A stretch of DNA of 64,000 bases from RHKX01 sp046330285 (GTDB lineage Bacteria; Actinomycetota; Thermoleophilia; Solirubrobacterales; 70-9). Where the stretch lies: positions 186,001-250,000 of the forward strand of contig JAXLSX010000001.1 in the NCBI GenBank assembly GCA_046330285.1. The letters are read 5' to 3'. Position numbers and translations under genes: made by a program. Shown one piece after another: positions 42,912-51,714 of the stretch. Under the pieces are notes generated by a model. The model was not told where the DNA came from, made no database searches, and was given only the letters and a program-made list of their open reading frames with translations. How positions within the stretch are numbered: the first letter of the stretch is position 1; each line of letters starts with the position of its first letter.

Positions 42912-44351
42912 GTGAGCGCCCTTTCGAGCTTCGCTCCGTCGGTGCCGGTGGCCGACAACCTCCTCGCGGCCCGCGAGCTGATGGCGTTCACGCTCGGGTT
43001 CCACATCATCCTCGCCTGCGTCGGAGTCGCCCTCCCCGCGATGATGCTGATCGCCGAGTTCAAGGGCCGGCGAAGCGGCGACGAGGTGGCGCTCGACCTC
43101 GCGAAGCGGTGGTCGAAGGCGGCGGCCGTCCTCTTCGCCGTCGGCGCCGTCACCGGCACCGTCCTCTCGTTCGAGATGGGCCTGCTCTGGCCGCGGTTCA
43201 TGGAGCGGTTCGGCGACGTCTTCGGCACCGGCTTCGCGATCGAGGGGATCTTCTTCTTCACCGAGGCGATCTTCATCGCGATCTACATCTACGGCTGGAA
43301 GCGGATCGACGGCTGGAAACACTGGTGGACCGGCGTTCCGATCTTCCTCGCCGGGATCGGCGGCGCGTTCAGCGTCGTCGCCGTCAACTCGTGGATGAAC
43401 CAGCCGCAGGGCTACGAGCTCGACTCCGCCGGCGACCCGATCAACGTCGAGCCGCTGAACGCCCTGTTCAACCCGGCGACCGCCTACGAGTTCCCGCACA
43501 TGCTCCTCGCCGCCTACATGGTGGTCGGCTTCGGCCTCGCCTCGGTCTACGCGGTCGCGATGCTCCGCAACCCGGCGAAGCGGAGCGACCGGCGCCATCG
43601 CCTCGGGCTGCTGATCCCGCTGACGGTCGCGGCCATCCTGACGCCGGTCCAGCTCTTCGTCGGCGACACGGCCGCCCGCGGCGTCGCCGACCACCAGCCA
43701 TCGAAGTTCGCCGGGTTCGAGTGCATCCAGGAGACCGGCCCCGATCAGACCGAGTGGCTCGGCGGCATCTGCACCGACGACGGGGTCAAGTACGGGATCG
43801 GCATCCCCGGGCTCGACTCGTTCCTGGTCGGCTTCAGCACCGACACCGTCGTCACCGGCCTCGATCAGATCCCCGACGACGAGCAGCCGCCGGCGAACAC
43901 AATGCTCCACCTCGCCTTCGACGCGATGGTCGGCATCGGCTTCGCATTGCTGACGCTCGGCGCCTGGCTCGGATTCGCCTGGTGGCGCAAGCGCGACATC
44001 CCGAAGACGAAGTGGTTCCTGCGGGCGGTCGCACTGAGCGGGATCGGCGCTGTCGTCGCGATGGAGGCGGGCTGGGTGGTCACCGAGGTCGGGCGGCAGC
44101 CGTGGATCGTCTACGAGGTGATGCGGACCGAGGACGCGGTGACCGAGGCCGGCGGCCTCTGGTTCTGGTTCGGCGGCGCGGTCGTCCTCTACGCCACCCT
44201 CGGGACGATCGCCGCGTTCGCGCTGCGGCGGATCGCCCGGCGCGAGGAGCCGGGAGCCGACATCGCCGAAGGCGGCCCGTATGCGCCGCCGCCGGCCCCC
44301 GGCCTGCAGTCGCAGCCGCAGCCCGACCCGGCCGAGGAGGCGCCGCGATGA
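42912..44351 (+). CDS. cydA: Cytochrome bd ubiquinol oxidase subunit I
   Basis: Large subunit of the bd-type terminal quinol oxidase, an inner-membrane enzyme that reduces oxygen with high affinity. The 479-residue protein has about nine helices. Conserved sites are FTLGFHIILA (His31, heme b595 ligand region), VLSFEMGLLWP (Glu88 region), and AGWVVTEVGRQPWIVYEVMRT with the GRQPW signature. Several residues of the quinol loop lie near 235-300, in a short Q-loop form. The GTG at 42912 lacks a clear Shine-Dalgarno. The stop overlaps cydB as ATGA. The cydDC export genes are not in the window. Confidence 0.95.
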   Translation: MSALSSFAPSVPVADNLLAARELMAFTLGFHIILACVGVALPAMMLIAEFKGRRSGDEVALDLAKRWSKAAAVLFAVGAVTGTVLSFEMGLLWPRFMERFGDVFGTGFAIEGIFFFTEAIFIAIYIYGWKRIDGWKHWWTGVPIFLAGIGGAFSVVAVNSWMNQPQGYELDSAGDPINVEPLNALFNPATAYEFPHMLLAAYMVVGFGLASVYAVAMLRNPAKRSDRRHRLGLLIPLTVAAILTPVQLFVGDTAARGVADHQPSKFAGFECIQETGPDQTEWLGGICTDDGVKYGIGIPGLDSFLVGFSTDTVVTGLDQIPDDEQPPANTMLHLAFDAMVGIGFALLTLGAWLGFAWWRKRDIPKTKWFLRAVALSGIGAVVAMEAGWVVTEVGRQPWIVYEVMRTEDAVTEAGGLWFWFGGAVVLYATLGTIAAFALRRIARREEPGADIAEGGPYAPPPAPGLQSQPQPDPAEEAPR

Positions 44352-45346
44352 GCAAGGCGGACGTCGTCGCCGTCATCCTCGTCGCGGGCGCGACGCTCTA
44401 CGCGACGTTCGGTGGCGCCGATTTCGGAGCCGGGGTCTGGGAGCTGCTCGCGCTCCGCTCTCGCGACCACTCGCTGCGGGAGCGGGTCGAGCATCGGGTG
44501 ACGCTCTCGCTCGGCCCCGTCTGGGAGGCGAACCACGTCTGGCTGATCTTCACGCTCGTCGTCCTCTGGACCGGCTTCCCCGACGCCTTCGCGCCGATCA
44601 TGGAGACGCTGTACCTGCCGCTGGCGCTGGCCGCGCTCGGCATCGTGCTCCGCGGCTCGGGCTTCGCCTTCGGGCACACGTTCAGCGCCGTCGGTGCCCG
44701 ACGCGCCAATGCCGTCTTCGCCGTTTCCTCGCTGATCACGCCGTTCTTCCTCGGCTGCGTCGTCGGCTCGATCGCCGCCGGCGACGTCGAGGCCGGCGGG
44801 ACCGGGACGGCCCTGGCCTGGGTCGGGCCGCTGCCGATCCTCGTCGGAGTTCTCTTCGTCTCGAGCTGCGCCTACATCGCATCGGTCTTCCTGCTCGACG
44901 ACTGCAGGCGCGCCGACGACGCCGAGCTCGAGGCGTACTTCCTGCGGCGCTCGATCGCGGCTGCGGTGGTGACCGGGGCGCTGGCCGCGGTCGGGCTGGT
45001 CGTCCTCCACGCCGACGCGAGATTCATCTTCGACGGCCTGTTCACGGAGGGCCTGCCGTTCGTGATCGCCTCGGCGCTGCTCGGCCTGCTGACGCTGGCG
45101 GGGCTGATCCGCGGCTGGTCGCGGGCGCTGCGACCGCTCGCGATCGGGGCGGTGGTCGCCGTCGTCGCCGGCTGGGCGGTCGCCCAGTACCCGTATCTGC
45201 TGCCGGAGACGTTGACGGTCGAGCAGGGCGCCGGCGACGGCGCGACGCTGACCGCGCTGATCATCGTCTTCGTGATCGCGCTGCTGATCGTCGGCCCCGC
45301 GCTCGCGTTGCTCTTCCGGCTCGCGCAGCGCCAGGCTCTCGAGTAG
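44348..45346 (+). CDS. cydB: Cytochrome bd ubiquinol oxidase subunit II
   Basis: Second subunit of the bd oxidase, 332 residues with about eight or nine helices. Typical sequences are LYATFGGADFGAGVWELLA, GPVWEANHVWLIFTLVVLWTGFPDAF, and LRGSGFAFGHTF. Its ATG overlaps the cydA stop (ATGA), so the two subunits are co-translated, as expected for a 1:1 complex. A DtxR-family regulator gene follows after 47 bases. Confidence 0.95.
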   Translation: MSKADVVAVILVAGATLYATFGGADFGAGVWELLALRSRDHSLRERVEHRVTLSLGPVWEANHVWLIFTLVVLWTGFPDAFAPIMETLYLPLALAALGIVLRGSGFAFGHTFSAVGARRANAVFAVSSLITPFFLGCVVGSIAAGDVEAGGTGTALAWVGPLPILVGVLFVSSCAYIASVFLLDDCRRADDAELEAYFLRRSIAAAVVTGALAAVGLVVLHADARFIFDGLFTEGLPFVIASALLGLLTLAGLIRGWSRALRPLAIGAVVAVVAGWAVAQYPYLLPETLTVEQGAGDGATLTALIIVFVIALLIVGPALALLFRLAQRQALE

Positions 45347-45393
45347 GGTCGCGCTCGTTGCCGCCGACCGGCGTCGGCGGGTACCCTGACCGC

Positions 45394-46107
45394 GTGAGCA
45401 GCACCCACGCCACCGACGCCGAGGAGGAGTACCTGCAGTCGCTGTTCTGGCTGCAGGAGGCCGATCTGCCGATGACCGGGGCCAACGTCGCCCGGGCCAT
45501 GCAGCTCTCGCCGCCGACAGTCCACGAGATGATCGGCCGCCTGATCGACGACGGCTACATCGCCCGCAAGCCGGACAAGTCGCTCGAGTTCACCGCCGAC
45601 GGCAAGGAGCACGCCGAGGCGATCGTCAGCCGCCACCGGCTGATCGAGCGGTTCCTCACCGACGTCCTCGGCATCCCCTGGGACGAGGTCCACGAGGAGG
45701 CCGAGCGGATGGAGCACGCGATGTCGCCGCGGATGGAGGAGCGGATGATGGCCGCCATCGGCGACGCCAAGACCTGCCCCCATGGCCACCCGATCGTCCT
45801 CGGCGACCGCATCCGCGGATCGCTCCTGGCCGACTGCGAGGTCGGCGCGAAGGTCCGGATCCTCCGCTTCGAGAACGAGGCCGAGGAGCTCCTCCACTAC
45901 CTGCGCGAGGCGGGCTTCGAGCCCGGCATGGAGGCGACCGTGAAGAGCTCCGACTCCGAGGAGGTCGTGATCACCTCCAGCGACGGCGACCACGTCGTCT
46001 CCTACAGCGTCGCCGAGACCGTCTCGGTCGTGGCGGACCCGGCGCCCGCGCCGCGGGCCGCGCTGCCCGAGCAGCTCGTGCTCTCGCGCGACAAGTACGG
46101 CCGCTAG
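45394..46107 (+). CDS. DtxR-family metal-dependent regulator
   Basis: Iron- or manganese-dependent repressor of 237 residues. The winged helix reads EEYLQSLFWLQEADLPMTGANVARAM then LSPPTVHEMIGRLIDDGYIARK. The dimerisation and metal domain includes SRHRLIERFLTDVLGIPWDEVHEEAERMEHAMS and CPHGHPIVLGD with the Cys/His ligands of the family. A FeoA/SH3-like C-terminal domain follows (about 150-215). Start is GTG 45394. Position after cydAB suggests that bd oxidase and metal status are linked, but its operator was not identified. Confidence 0.92.
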   Translation: MSSTHATDAEEEYLQSLFWLQEADLPMTGANVARAMQLSPPTVHEMIGRLIDDGYIARKPDKSLEFTADGKEHAEAIVSRHRLIERFLTDVLGIPWDEVHEEAERMEHAMSPRMEERMMAAIGDAKTCPHGHPIVLGDRIRGSLLADCEVGAKVRILRFENEAEELLHYLREAGFEPGMEATVKSSDSEEVVITSSDGDHVVSYSVAETVSVVADPAPAPRAALPEQLVLSRDKYGR

Positions 46108-46122
46108 TCGCCTCCGAAAAGG

Positions 46123-46153
46123 CCCGAGCCCGCCGGAACGGGGCGGGCTCGGG
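46123..46153 (+). terminator. Strong GC hairpin after cydAB-dtxR
   Basis: A perfect 12-bp stem CCCGAGCCCGCC/GGCGGGCTCGGG with a 7-base loop starts 16 bases after the DtxR stop codon. It lacks a run of T but is the most stable hairpin of its neighbourhood, consistent with a terminator in a high-GC genome. Confidence 0.75.
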
Positions 46154-46246
46154 GACTTCCTGTGGGGCAGGATGTACTTCACTGCGCCGGCTTGGAGAGG
46201 AGGGCCGGCGCGGCCTCAGCGCCTTGCGGCGCCAAGCTGGTTCCGG

Positions 46247-46468
46247 CTACGCGACCTTCTGCTCCTCCGTCGGCGGCTCGCCGCAGATCTGGCGGAGGCG
46301 GCGGTAGAGGCGCTCGTCGCGCGGCTTGCTGGCCGGAGCGGTCCGGCGGGCGGAGGCTTCGTGATCGCGGACGGCAGCGGCGAGAGCGTAGAAGCGGCGC
46401 TCCATGTTGCGCCGCGTCACCTCGGCGCGCTGACCCTCCGGGATCCCCTCGAAGAAACTGATTGGCAT
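46247..46468 (-). CDS. Small helical protein, function unknown
   Basis: Protein of 73 residues with a strong ribosome site (GGAGGAAGAG, then ATG). It begins MPISFFEGIPEGQRAEV and continues as a basic, Arg-rich helical sequence (ERRFYALAAAVRDHEASAR, DERLYRRLRQICGEPP). No family is recognised. The upstream 150 bases are unusually AT-rich and hold a promoter-like pair (TTGTTA, 17 bases, TACGCT) and a perfect palindrome, which suggests tight regulation. It lies between the cydAB-dtxR terminator and the aminotransferase gene. Confidence 0.72.
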   Translation of the reverse strand: MPISFFEGIPEGQRAEVTRRNMERRFYALAAAVRDHEASARRTAPASKPRDERLYRRLRQICGEPPTEEQKVA

Positions 46469-46542
46469 GACTCTTCCTCCAACGACCTTTGTTTACCGGA
46501 ATACTCGACAATAGCGTATCCATCTTAAGAAGCGCTAACAAA

Positions 46543-46555
46543 TTGCGAATCGCAA
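46543..46555. promoter_or_regulatory. Perfect palindrome TTGCGA-A-TCGCAA upstream of small protein
   Basis: The 13-base element extends to an 8-of-9 match per arm when flanks are included. It lies about 75 bases before the small-protein start, just upstream of the likely -35 (TTGTTA on the minus strand), so it could be an operator or activator site. The surrounding stretch 46480-46565 is strongly AT-rich compared with the window. Confidence 0.5.
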
Positions 46556-46645
46556 GTTATTTTTCGTTGAAGGGGTCGGGGCACCGCGCGGGCCGATTCA
46601 GGCAGGCGACCGCCGACCGGGAACGGACGTCTTCGCGCGGCGGGT

Positions 46646-47743
46646 CTAGCCGCGGACGGTGGCCAGCGCTCGGGCGAGCCTGGCGATGCCCTCGGGCACG
46701 TCGCCCGGAGGGACCGGGGCGAACGAGAGGCGCATGCTGTTCTCCCCGCCCTCGATCATGAAGTCGGGGCCGGCGACGAAGGCGACGCCCTCGTCCTTGG
46801 CCGGCGCGAGCATCTCGCGGGTGTCGGTGCCCTCGGCGAGGTCGAGCCAGAGGAAGTAGCCGCCGCCCGGGGTGACGTACTCGGCCTCGGGGATCTGCTT
46901 GCCGAGCTCGAGCACGACGGCGTCGCGGCGCTCGGCCAGCGACTTGTTGACGAACTCGATGTTGCGGTCGAGATCGCCCGAGCGGCAGAGCTCGAGAACG
47001 ATCGACTCGGCGAGCATGTTCGGCGAGATGTAGGTCTCCGATGCACCCTTGGCGAGCGTCTTGATCTCGTCCTCGGGGCCGATCAGGTAGCCAACGCGGA
47101 CGCCGGGGCCGACGGTCTTCGAGAACGAGGAGGCATGGACGACCTTCGCGTCGGTGCCCTCGGCGAGCTCGAGCATCGTCACCAGCGGCTGGCCGCCGAA
47201 GCGGACCTCGCGGTAGGGATCGTCCTCGAAGATCCAGAAGCCGTGCTCGGCCGAGAGCTCGACGAGGCGGCGGCGCTTCTCCTCGGAGAGGGTGCAGCCG
47301 GCGGGGTTGTGGAAGTTGGGAATGATGTGGACGAGCTTCGGCTCGTGGCCGTCGGCGAGCGCCTGCTCGAGCCCGTCGACGTCGATCCCGTCGGCCTCGA
47401 GCGGGATCCCGATCCGGTCGACGCCGATCTTGTCGAGCATCAGCAGCGTCCGGTCGTAGGACGGCTGCTCGACGACGACCTCGTCGCCGGGGGCGAGCAG
47501 GGTGCTGAACAGCATCCACCCCGCCTCGAGCGAGCCGTTCGTGACCATCACCCGCCCCGCGTCGATTCCGCCGTGGCGGTGGCCGATCCACTCGCAGAGG
47601 CCCGGATGACCGATCCCGGTGCCGTAGGAGAGCGCCCGGGTGGCGTCCTCGGTCAGCGCCGTCTCGGCTGCGAGCCTGACGGCATCGACGGGAAGGAGGT
47701 CGGCGCTGGGCGCGCCGCGGGCGAATGAGATCGTCTCGGGCAT
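46646..47743 (-). CDS. PLP-dependent aminotransferase, class I/II (LysN/ARO8-like)
   Basis: Aminotransferase of 365 residues. It has ISFARGAPSADLLP near the start, LSYGTGIGHPGLCEWI, VTNGSLEAGWMLF, NFHNPAGCTLSEEKR, the Tyr/Asp pair in FEDDPYREVRF, and the PLP-lysine in SSFSKTVGPGVRVGY. The C-terminus has MRLSFAPV. These match the 2-aminoadipate or aromatic aminotransferase group, the catalytic half of MocR-type proteins, here without a DNA-binding domain. ATG 47743 gives the family start; TATACT sits 12 bases upstream, so the message may be almost leaderless. Amino acid specificity is not certain. Confidence 0.88.
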   Translation of the reverse strand: MPETISFARGAPSADLLPVDAVRLAAETALTEDATRALSYGTGIGHPGLCEWIGHRHGGIDAGRVMVTNGSLEAGWMLFSTLLAPGDEVVVEQPSYDRTLLMLDKIGVDRIGIPLEADGIDVDGLEQALADGHEPKLVHIIPNFHNPAGCTLSEEKRRRLVELSAEHGFWIFEDDPYREVRFGGQPLVTMLELAEGTDAKVVHASSFSKTVGPGVRVGYLIGPEDEIKTLAKGASETYISPNMLAESIVLELCRSGDLDRNIEFVNKSLAERRDAVVLELGKQIPEAEYVTPGGGYFLWLDLAEGTDTREMLAPAKDEGVAFVAGPDFMIEGGENSMRLSFAPVPPGDVPEGIARLARALATVRG

Positions 47744-47841
47744 CGAGGGGCGAGTATAGGCGTGGGCGGCCGGGGCCCGGCGATGAGTTTCGAGGCTCGG
47801 GGCGGTCACAGGATTCGTAACCACCACCGAAGGAGGAGAAG

Positions 47842-48432
47842 ATGGGAAGGATCGTCGTAACCGAGTTCGTCTCGATGGACGGGGTGATGCAGGCGCCCGG
47901 CGGCGAGGAGTTCAAGTACGAGGGCTGGACCTTCGACTTCGACCGCGGCGAAGACGGCGGCAGGTTCAAGGCGGAAGAGATCTTCAACGCCGAGGCGCAG
48001 TTGATCGGCCGGGTGACCTACGAGAGCTTCGCCGACGCCTGGCCCACCTACGAGCAGGAGTGGGAGGGCGAGATGAAGGAGTTCGCGCACCGCTTCAACT
48101 CGATGCCCAAGTACGTGGTCTCGTCGACCCTCACCGACCCGGAGTGGACCAACTGCACCGTGATCGACGGCAGCGGCGACGTCCCGGCGCAGGTCGCGAG
48201 CCTCAAGGACGAGATCGACGGGAACATCCTGCTCGCCGGCAGCCGCCGGCTCGCCCAGGAGCTGCTCGAGCAGGACCTCGTCGACGAGCTGCGGCTGATG
48301 GTCTTCCCGGTGATCCTCGGCACCGGCGACCGTCTGTTCGGCGAGTTCACCGACAAGTCGACCTGGAAGCTCGCGGAGAGCAACCCGGTCGGAAAGGACG
48401 GGGTACTGACCCTGGTCTACGAGCGCGTCTGA
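47842..48432 (+). CDS. Dihydrofolate reductase-like/RibD C-terminal domain protein
   Basis: Protein of 196 residues of the RibD C-terminal/DHFR fold, widespread in actinobacteria. It reads GRIVVTEFVSMDGVMQAPG, AQLIGRVTYESFADAWP, KYVVSSTLTDPEWTN, ILLAGSRRLAQELLEQDLVDELRLMVFPVILGTGDRLF. A strong AAGGAGGAG ribosome site precedes the ATG. Probably an NADPH-dependent reductase, but substrate is unknown and folate reduction should not be assumed. It is divergent from the aminotransferase gene. Confidence 0.88.
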   Translation: MGRIVVTEFVSMDGVMQAPGGEEFKYEGWTFDFDRGEDGGRFKAEEIFNAEAQLIGRVTYESFADAWPTYEQEWEGEMKEFAHRFNSMPKYVVSSTLTDPEWTNCTVIDGSGDVPAQVASLKDEIDGNILLAGSRRLAQELLEQDLVDELRLMVFPVILGTGDRLFGEFTDKSTWKLAESNPVGKDGVLTLVYERV

Positions 48433-48445
48433 GCGCGGAGCGTGG

Positions 48446-49315
48446 TCAGCGGAGGGTGTCGGCGGCGATCTGGGCGGCCTCGCTCGGGCTTCGCCCGACC
48501 TGGACGCCCTTCGCCTCGAAGGCCTTCTTCTTGGCCTCGGCGGTGCCGGAGGAGCCGGAGATGATCGCGCCGGCGTGGCCCATCTGCTTGCCGGGGGGCG
48601 CCGTGAAGCCGGCGATGTAGGCGACGACCGGCTTGGTGACGTGCTCGGCGATGTAGTCGGCGGCCCGCTCCTCGGCGTCGCCGCCGATCTCGCCGACCAG
48701 CACGATCAGCTCGGTCTCGTCGTCGTTCTCGTAGAGCTCGAGGATGTCGATGAAGTCGGAGCCGACGATCGGGTCGCCGCCGATGCCGACGATCGAGGAG
48801 TTGCCGAGGCCGGCCTGCTTGAGCTCGTTGCCGATCTGGTAGGTCAGGGTGCCCGACTTCGAGACGACGCCGATCGAGCCCTGGGAGAAGAACTGGGCCG
48901 GGATGATCCCGACGTTGGCCTTGCCGGGCGACAGCGCGCCTGGGCAGTTCGGGCCGATCAGGCGAACGCCCGCCTCCTTCGCCTTCCAGTAGGTCGGCAG
49001 CATGTCGTGAACCGGGATGCCCTCGGTGATGGCGATCACCGTCTCGATCCCGGCGTCGATCGCCTCGTTGATCGAGGCGGCTGCGAAGCGCGCGGGCACG
49101 AAGACCATCGAGGTGTTGGCGCCGGCCTCGTCGACGGCCTCCTTGATCGTGTCGAAGATCGGCACGCCGTCGACGTCCTGGCCGCCCTTCTTCGGCGTCA
49201 CGCCGGCGACCAGGTCGGTGCCGTAGTCGCGGTTGCGGAGCCCGTGGAAAGAGCCCTCGCGGCCGGTCAGGCCGGAGACGACCAGCTTCGTGTCGTTGCC
49301 GACGATGATGCTCAT
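48446..49315 (-). CDS. sucD: Succinyl-CoA synthetase alpha subunit
   Basis: Alpha subunit of succinate-CoA ligase, the TCA-cycle step that makes ATP or GTP. The 289-residue protein has the CoA-binding Rossmann domain (VSGLTGREGSFHGLRNRDYG), GPNCPGALSPGKANVGIIP, VSKSGTLTYQ and the phosphorylated His in KQMGHAGAIISGSSGTA. Its ATG overlaps the sucC stop by four bases. It is the second gene of the sucCD operon and is convergent with the DHFR-like gene. Confidence 0.97.
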   Translation of the reverse strand: MSIIVGNDTKLVVSGLTGREGSFHGLRNRDYGTDLVAGVTPKKGGQDVDGVPIFDTIKEAVDEAGANTSMVFVPARFAAASINEAIDAGIETVIAITEGIPVHDMLPTYWKAKEAGVRLIGPNCPGALSPGKANVGIIPAQFFSQGSIGVVSKSGTLTYQIGNELKQAGLGNSSIVGIGGDPIVGSDFIDILELYENDDETELIVLVGEIGGDAEERAADYIAEHVTKPVVAYIAGFTAPPGKQMGHAGAIISGSSGTAEAKKKAFEAKGVQVGRSPSEAAQIAADTLR

Positions 49316-50478
49316 GCGGCAGCTCCGTTTGCGAGTTCCACGACCTGCTCAGCGGCGCCGAGCATGGTCTCCGCGTTGTGCAGCCCTTCGAGGTTCGCCT
49401 CCGCGAGCAGCTTCAGGCCCTCCTCCGAGTTGGTGCCGTCGAGGCGGACGACCAGCGGCACGTCCATGTCGACGCGCTCGTAGGCCTCGATGATGCCCCT
49501 GGCGACCTCGTCGCAGCGGGTGATCCCGCCGAAGATGTTGAAGAGGACGGCGTCGACCTTGTCGTCGGAGGTGATTACCTCGAGGGCGTCGACGATCGCG
49601 TCGGCCTTCGAGCCGCCGCCGGCGTCGAGGAAGTTGGCGGGCTTGCCGCCGGCGTTGGCGACGACGTCGAGCGTCGACATGCAGAGCCCGGCGCCGTTGC
49701 CGAGGATGCCGACGTTGCCGTCGAGCTTGACGTAGGTGAGGCCGCGCTCCTTCGCCATCCGCTCCTGCGGATCCTCGGGAGGATCCTCCTGCGCGGCCAG
49801 CTCCTCGTGGCGGTAGAGGGCGGAGCCGTCGATAGTGACCTTGGCGTCGAGCGCGACGACGCGACGGTCGGAGGTGACGATCAGCGGGTTGACCTCGATC
49901 AGGGTCGCGTCGAAGTCGTTGAAGGCGCCGTAGAGCTTGACCAGGTTCTCGGCGACCCCGTCGACGACGTCCTCGTCGATCCCGGCGTCGACGGCCAGCG
50001 AGGCGGCGTCCTCCTTGGAGAGGCCCTTGAGCGGGTCGACGTGGGCGCGGACGAGAGCGTCGGGATCGCTCTCGGCGATCGCCTCGACGTCCATCCCGCC
50101 CATCCGCGAGAGGATCACGAGCGGCTTCTTCTCGGAGCGGTCGAGGATCACCGAGGCGTAGTACTCGGCGTCGATCTCCGACGCTTCCTCGACCCAGACC
50201 TTGTGGACCGTGAAGGGACCCTCGCCGTGGGGGCCGACGATGTCCATCCCGAGGATGGCGTCGGCGTGCGCGCGGGCCTCGTCGACGTCCTTGGCGACCT
50301 TGATTCCACCTGCCTTGCCGCGGCCCCCGATCAGGACCTGCGCCTTGACGACGCACGGGTAGCCGATCCGGTCGGCGGCGGCCACCGCCTCGTCGACGGT
50401 ATCGGCCGGCTCACCGCTCGGTACGGCAATCTCAGCGCGAGAAAAGAGTTGCTTGCCTTGGAATTCGAGAAGGTCCAT
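49312..50478 (-). CDS. sucC: Succinyl-CoA synthetase beta subunit
   Basis: Beta subunit of succinate-CoA ligase, 388 residues. An ATP-grasp domain opens MDLLEFQGKQLFSRAEI and contains VVKAQVLIGGRGKAGGIK and LIEVNPLIV; the C-terminal domain includes GNGAGLCMSTLDVV and NIFGGITRCDEVARGI. The complex with SucD acts in the cytoplasm. No Shine-Dalgarno is seen before the ATG. A GC hairpin (50496-50512, stem GCCGCCG/CGGCGGC) lies in its upstream region and may affect the leader. Confidence 0.97.
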   Translation of the reverse strand: MDLLEFQGKQLFSRAEIAVPSGEPADTVDEAVAAADRIGYPCVVKAQVLIGGRGKAGGIKVAKDVDEARAHADAILGMDIVGPHGEGPFTVHKVWVEEASEIDAEYYASVILDRSEKKPLVILSRMGGMDVEAIAESDPDALVRAHVDPLKGLSKEDAASLAVDAGIDEDVVDGVAENLVKLYGAFNDFDATLIEVNPLIVTSDRRVVALDAKVTIDGSALYRHEELAAQEDPPEDPQERMAKERGLTYVKLDGNVGILGNGAGLCMSTLDVVANAGGKPANFLDAGGGSKADAIVDALEVITSDDKVDAVLFNIFGGITRCDEVARGIIEAYERVDMDVPLVVRLDGTNSEEGLKLLAEANLEGLHNAETMLGAAEQVVELANGAAA

Positions 50479-50664
50479 GGTTAAGTACTTGTGTTGCCGC
50501 CGACCCGGCGGCGGCCGGGAACCCTAACGGAATCCGTGGGGCAACCCGGGGGATAGGTCTGAAGGCCCTGAGTTCGAGAATCCGGAAGGCAGTCGGATTA
50601 CGGACGTAAGATCGGGGTATTGCAGATCACAGACGGGACAAACACAGAAGGGAAATCCATTCAT

Positions 50665-50964
50665 ATGAGTACATGGACGTTCATCACCAACCACGCCCGG
50701 GTGATGATGGTGATCTCGCAGGATCCGACTGTTCGGCTCCGCGACATCGCCTCCACGCTCGACATCACCGAGCGGGCCGCGCAGCGGATCGTGACCGAAC
50801 TGGTCGACGAGGGATACCTCAGCCGCAAGCGCGAAGGCCGCCGGAACACCTACACGGTGCACCCCAACAAGACGCTTCGTGCTGCGCCCGCAACCAGCAC
50901 GCAGATCGGCGAGTTCATCGAGCTGCTGCTCGCGAACGAGAAGCCGCTCGCACTCGCCAGCTGA
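50665..50964 (+). CDS. Winged-helix DNA-binding protein (MarR/ArsR-like)
   Basis: Small regulator of 99 residues. The winged helix is clear: HARVMMVISQDPTVRLRDIAST then LDITERAAQRIVTELVDEG and a wing with YLSRKREGRRNTYTVH. A short helical tail follows. ATG 50665 has AAGGGA upstream; an in-frame TTG at 50620 is the alternative. It is divergent from sucCD (186-base gap), so it may control that operon, though many such proteins are orphan. Ligand unknown. Confidence 0.85.
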   Translation: MSTWTFITNHARVMMVISQDPTVRLRDIASTLDITERAAQRIVTELVDEGYLSRKREGRRNTYTVHPNKTLRAAPATSTQIGEFIELLLANEKPLALAS

Positions 50965-51022
50965 CCCGCAGGGGGGGTCGGCCGGGGCCGGACGGCGCGG
51001 GATGCCATAATCCCGCGCCGTC

Positions 51023-51706
51023 ATGCCCCTACCGAAGCGCAGCGAGATCGAATGGGTGACCGTGGATTGCTACGGCACCCTGATCGATTGGGACAAGGGA
51101 ATCACCGACGCCTTCAAGCGTGAGGCCGACGAAGACGGGCTGACGCTCGACGTCAAGAGCCTGCTCAACCGCTTCTACGAGATCCAGTACGAGGTCATGG
51201 CGGGCTCCTACGAGCTCTACGCCGAGGTCCTCCGGCGGGCGGCCGTCAAGGCGGCCGGCGAGGTCGGCTGGAGCCTCGAGCCCTCCCGCGCCCAGTTCCT
51301 GCCGGATTCGATCGGCGATTGGCAGCCGTTCCGCGAGGCCAACGCGGCAATGGACCGGCTCGGGCAGAAGTACAACCTCGGGATCGTCTCCAACATCGAC
51401 GACAAGCTGCTCGGCGTCTCCCGCCGCCACCTCCGCACCGAGCTCGACCTCGTCGTCACCGCCCAGCAGGTCCGCAGCTACAAGCCGGAGCCCGCTCACT
51501 TCAAGGAGTGCGCCCGAAGGATCGGCAAGAAGAAGGGCTGGGTCCACATCACCAGCGGTCACTACACCGACGTCGAGCCCCTGATCAAGATGCGCGTCCC
51601 CGTGATCTGGATCAACCGCCGCGGCGAGAAGCTCGAGAGCGGGGCCAAGAAGCCCACGGCGGAGGTCAAGAACCTCCGCGACGCCGCCAAGAAGCTGGGC
51701 TGCTGA
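51023..51706 (+). CDS. HAD hydrolase, haloacid dehalogenase type II-like
   Basis: Protein of 227 residues. Motif I is VTVDCYGTLIDWDKG, motif II LGIVSNIDD, the Lys region RSYKPEPAHFKECARRIG and motif IV VHITSGHYTDVEPLIK. The sequence resembles type II haloacid dehalogenases and related phosphatases, which form an Asp-ester intermediate. It lies 58 bases after the winged-helix gene and 8 bases before a RibD-type reductase gene, probably one operon. Substrate unknown. Confidence 0.86.
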   Translation: MPLPKRSEIEWVTVDCYGTLIDWDKGITDAFKREADEDGLTLDVKSLLNRFYEIQYEVMAGSYELYAEVLRRAAVKAAGEVGWSLEPSRAQFLPDSIGDWQPFREANAAMDRLGQKYNLGIVSNIDDKLLGVSRRHLRTELDLVVTAQQVRSYKPEPAHFKECARRIGKKKGWVHITSGHYTDVEPLIKMRVPVIWINRRGEKLESGAKKPTAEVKNLRDAAKKLGC

Positions 51707-51714
51707 GGAGCGGC

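Noticed and set aside
38550..43910. A 1786-codon open frame on the minus strand
   Set aside because: It is antisense or out of frame to the HAD gene, the secreted hydrolase, a SHOCT gene and cydA, all with clear family motifs. Its product is Arg/Gly/Val-rich without domains, a usual shadow in very high-GC DNA.
47842..48432. Folate-pathway dihydrofolate reductase
   Set aside because: The sequence follows the RibD C-terminal branch, not classical FolA, so only a family-level name is justified.
50496..50512. GC hairpin before sucC as a riboswitch or attenuator
   Set aside because: It is a single 7-bp stem with no conserved aptamer features or alternative pairing; it may simply be local GC symmetry.
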